The notes below the pieces were generated by a model. It searched no databases. It was not told the origin of the DNA and saw only the letters and a list, made by a program, of their open reading frames with translations. Shown here piece by piece: positions 33,520 through 34,818 of a stretch of 34,818 nucleotides of DNA (its first letter is position 1; each line of letters starts with the position of its first letter). Location of the stretch: positions 1-34,818 of the forward strand of contig JALNXB010000016.1 of NCBI GenBank assembly GCA_023230585.1. Direction: 5' to 3'. This stretch comes from a bacterium (GTDB lineage Bacteria > Ratteibacteria > UBA8468 > B48-G9 > JAFGKM01). Both the position numbers and the translations under genes were made by a program.

Positions 33520-34818
33520 ATGAAAAGAATAAAGTATATTTTTATTTTATTGATTTTAATGGTTGTAAGTGCAAAAGGCGATAGTGAATGGAACAAAAAA
33601 TTACAGAAAAGAAAAGAAACTATCAAAAACGATAAAAGCGTTGTTAGGTACTACACATTTGAAGATGTTATTGATGAGAATAGCGTTATTAAAGACCTTA
33701 GTAGCAACCAAGCAGATTTAGTTTTTGTGCCTGTTAAAGCAGGAGATAGGGTGATATCAGACCTAAAGGTAGTTGAAGGTCGTATCCCCGGAAAGAAAGC
33801 TGTAAGATTGGATAGAGGATATTATCAAGGAAAAACTGTAGATATACTAAACAAATCTTTCACAGCAGAATGTTGGTTTAGAAGGAGTGGAGAATCAACA
33901 AAATACGAAGGTATTACACTTAATGCCAATACAATCTTGTTGTCAGGAGGTGGTCCTACTGGATGGAGCCTATTTCCTGCAAGGAAACCAGATAACCTCG
34001 TTGCAAGGATAAGTTGTGTAGCGGGTAGCACCTCAGATGGAAGAAGTTCTAAATCTTATTCTGTTAGGGCATCAGGTGTTGATATTCCTCAAGATGTATG
34101 GCACCACGTTGCTTTTACATGGGATGGAAAAATTATCCTTATATACCTTAACGGTTCTCTGGTCGGGAAAACTCCTTATGATGGCGAATATGTTCCAACA
34201 AAACAACCCTTTTTAGTTGGGCTTAACCAACAAGAAATACTGGATATAGACGAAGTAGTAATATATAACAGAGTTTTAACTGCAGAAGAGATAAAAGAAT
34301 CTTCTCAACGAGAAGAAGAGTTATCTGCTGATAAAATAAAAAACATTCTTGCAAAAGCCGATACGTTTATACAAAAAAGAGATTTTAAAGGAGCAAGAAA
34401 AGAGTATGAAACTCTAAAAAACATAGAAGGAGTTGATTATAATTTGCAGGTTATGCTATTTAATATAGCAGAAAGTTATCGTCTTGAAAAAAACTATAAA
34501 GACGCTATTCGTACCTGTGATGATATATTAAAACTACCTAATTTGAGTTTAGGATATAAGGTATATACTCTTTTTACTAAAGCAACAATACTTAACGAAT
34601 CGGGTCAATTTAGCAAAGAAAGGGATGTATACTCAGAAATATTAAAAGTAAAAGGTATCTCTGAAAACGAACAAATACGTGCGAACAGAGGTATTGGAGA
34701 TACATATAGAAGTGAGAAAAAGTATTCTAAAGCAAAAGAGGTATATGAAAAACTCCTTAAAGAAGTAGAATCAAAGTTTAACCCTCACGAAATACACAGA
34801 TTAGAACTTGTAGATAGG
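33520..34818 (+). CDS. Secreted LamG-TPR protein (3' end beyond the window)
   Basis: The frame stays open from ATG 33520 (AGGAG 4 bases upstream) to the window end, giving 433 residues without a stop. A signal peptide (~1-18, VVSA) is followed by a LamG-3/concanavalin-type domain (~43-270): YYTFED, SFTAECWFRRSG, VWHHVAFTWDG (~192-202), LIYLNGSLVG, IDEVVIYNRVLTAEEIKE. From ~285 the sequence turns helical with tetratricopeptide-like units (GARKEYETL, DAIRTCDDIL, KAKEVYEKLLKE). LamG plus TPR proteins are common in PVC-type genomes and likely bind sugars or proteins at the cell surface. The LamG type resembles those closing the giant proteins at 663, 5004 and 14823. Confidence 0.8.
   Translation, partial: MKRIKYIFILLILMVVSAKGDSEWNKKLQKRKETIKNDKSVVRYYTFEDVIDENSVIKDLSSNQADLVFVPVKAGDRVISDLKVVEGRIPGKKAVRLDRGYYQGKTVDILNKSFTAECWFRRSGESTKYEGITLNANTILLSGGGPTGWSLFPARKPDNLVARISCVAGSTSDGRSSKSYSVRASGVDIPQDVWHHVAFTWDGKIILIYLNGSLVGKTPYDGEYVPTKQPFLVGLNQQEILDIDEVVIYNRVLTAEEIKESSQREEELSADKIKNILAKADTFIQKRDFKGARKEYETLKNIEGVDYNLQVMLFNIAESYRLEKNYKDAIRTCDDILKLPNLSLGYKVYTLFTKATILNESGQFSKERDVYSEILKVKGISENEQIRANRGIGDTYRSEKKYSKAKEVYEKLLKEVESKFNPHEIHRLELVDR

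Noticed and set aside
1..34818. CRISPR array
   Set aside because: The repeats are dispersed, differ in orientation and lie hundreds to thousands of bases apart, with no regular repeat-spacer pattern or cas genes.

Overview
The window is AT-rich bacterial chromosome with tightly packed genes and short mosaic spacers full of repeats. Housekeeping genes (rpsB, tsf, argH, lysA, an HU-type protein) show it is chromosomal. I see no tRNA, rRNA, CRISPR array, transposase or phage gene. Promoters match a sigma-70 consensus (TTGACA-17-TATAAT at 33448-33476, minus strand), and most genes have a GGAG-type ribosome site. Giant secreted carbohydrate-active paralogues, LamG domains, LamG-TPR proteins and abundant GC-rich palindromes in an AT-rich genome resemble uncultured PVC-type bacteria (Omnitrophota, Lentisphaerota and relatives). 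That placement is an inference and is not secure.

Region 1 (1-18.8 kb, plus strand) holds four very large secreted proteins of about 1310-1420 residues with the look of PcRGLX/YetA-like (polysaccharide lyase family 26-type) proteins: an N-terminal RIFT-barrel, a beta-sandwich and a helical toroid. Three (663, 5004, 14823) are close paralogues ending in a LamG-type concanavalin-fold domain. The fourth (10541) is divergent, with an extra N-terminal domain and a different C-terminal sugar-binding-like domain. A cytoplasmic aspartoacylase/M14-like metallo-deacylase lies among them. Together they suggest capture and cleavage of an acidic, possibly acylated or rhamnogalacturonan-like, polysaccharide. 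An HU/IHF gene follows. Spacers before the first three genes are mosaics of repeat modules, and one module is translated as a 41-residue tail on the second giant protein.

Region 2 (19.05-25.1 kb) has the minus-strand rpsB-tsf-small membrane protein group. Back-to-back promoters separate it from a plus-strand CBS-domain protein and an ArsB/NhaD-type ion transporter. A minus-strand operon of three overlapping genes follows: a ThiI/MnmA-like PP-loop enzyme, a UPF0280 (ApbE-fold) protein and an isoprenylcysteine/phospholipid-type methyltransferase. It appears to start as a leaderless transcript.

Region 3 (25.2-30.5 kb) contains argH-lysA on the plus strand converging with an apbE and sugar-isomerase pair on the minus strand. 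The whole block is flanked by nearly identical 146-bp repeats in inverted orientation.

Region 4 (30.5-34.8 kb) is a minus-strand operon of a class III aminotransferase, a metal-site-deficient amidohydrolase-like protein and an intact amidohydrolase, driven by a near-perfect promoter. A plus-strand secreted LamG-TPR protein then runs off the end of the window.
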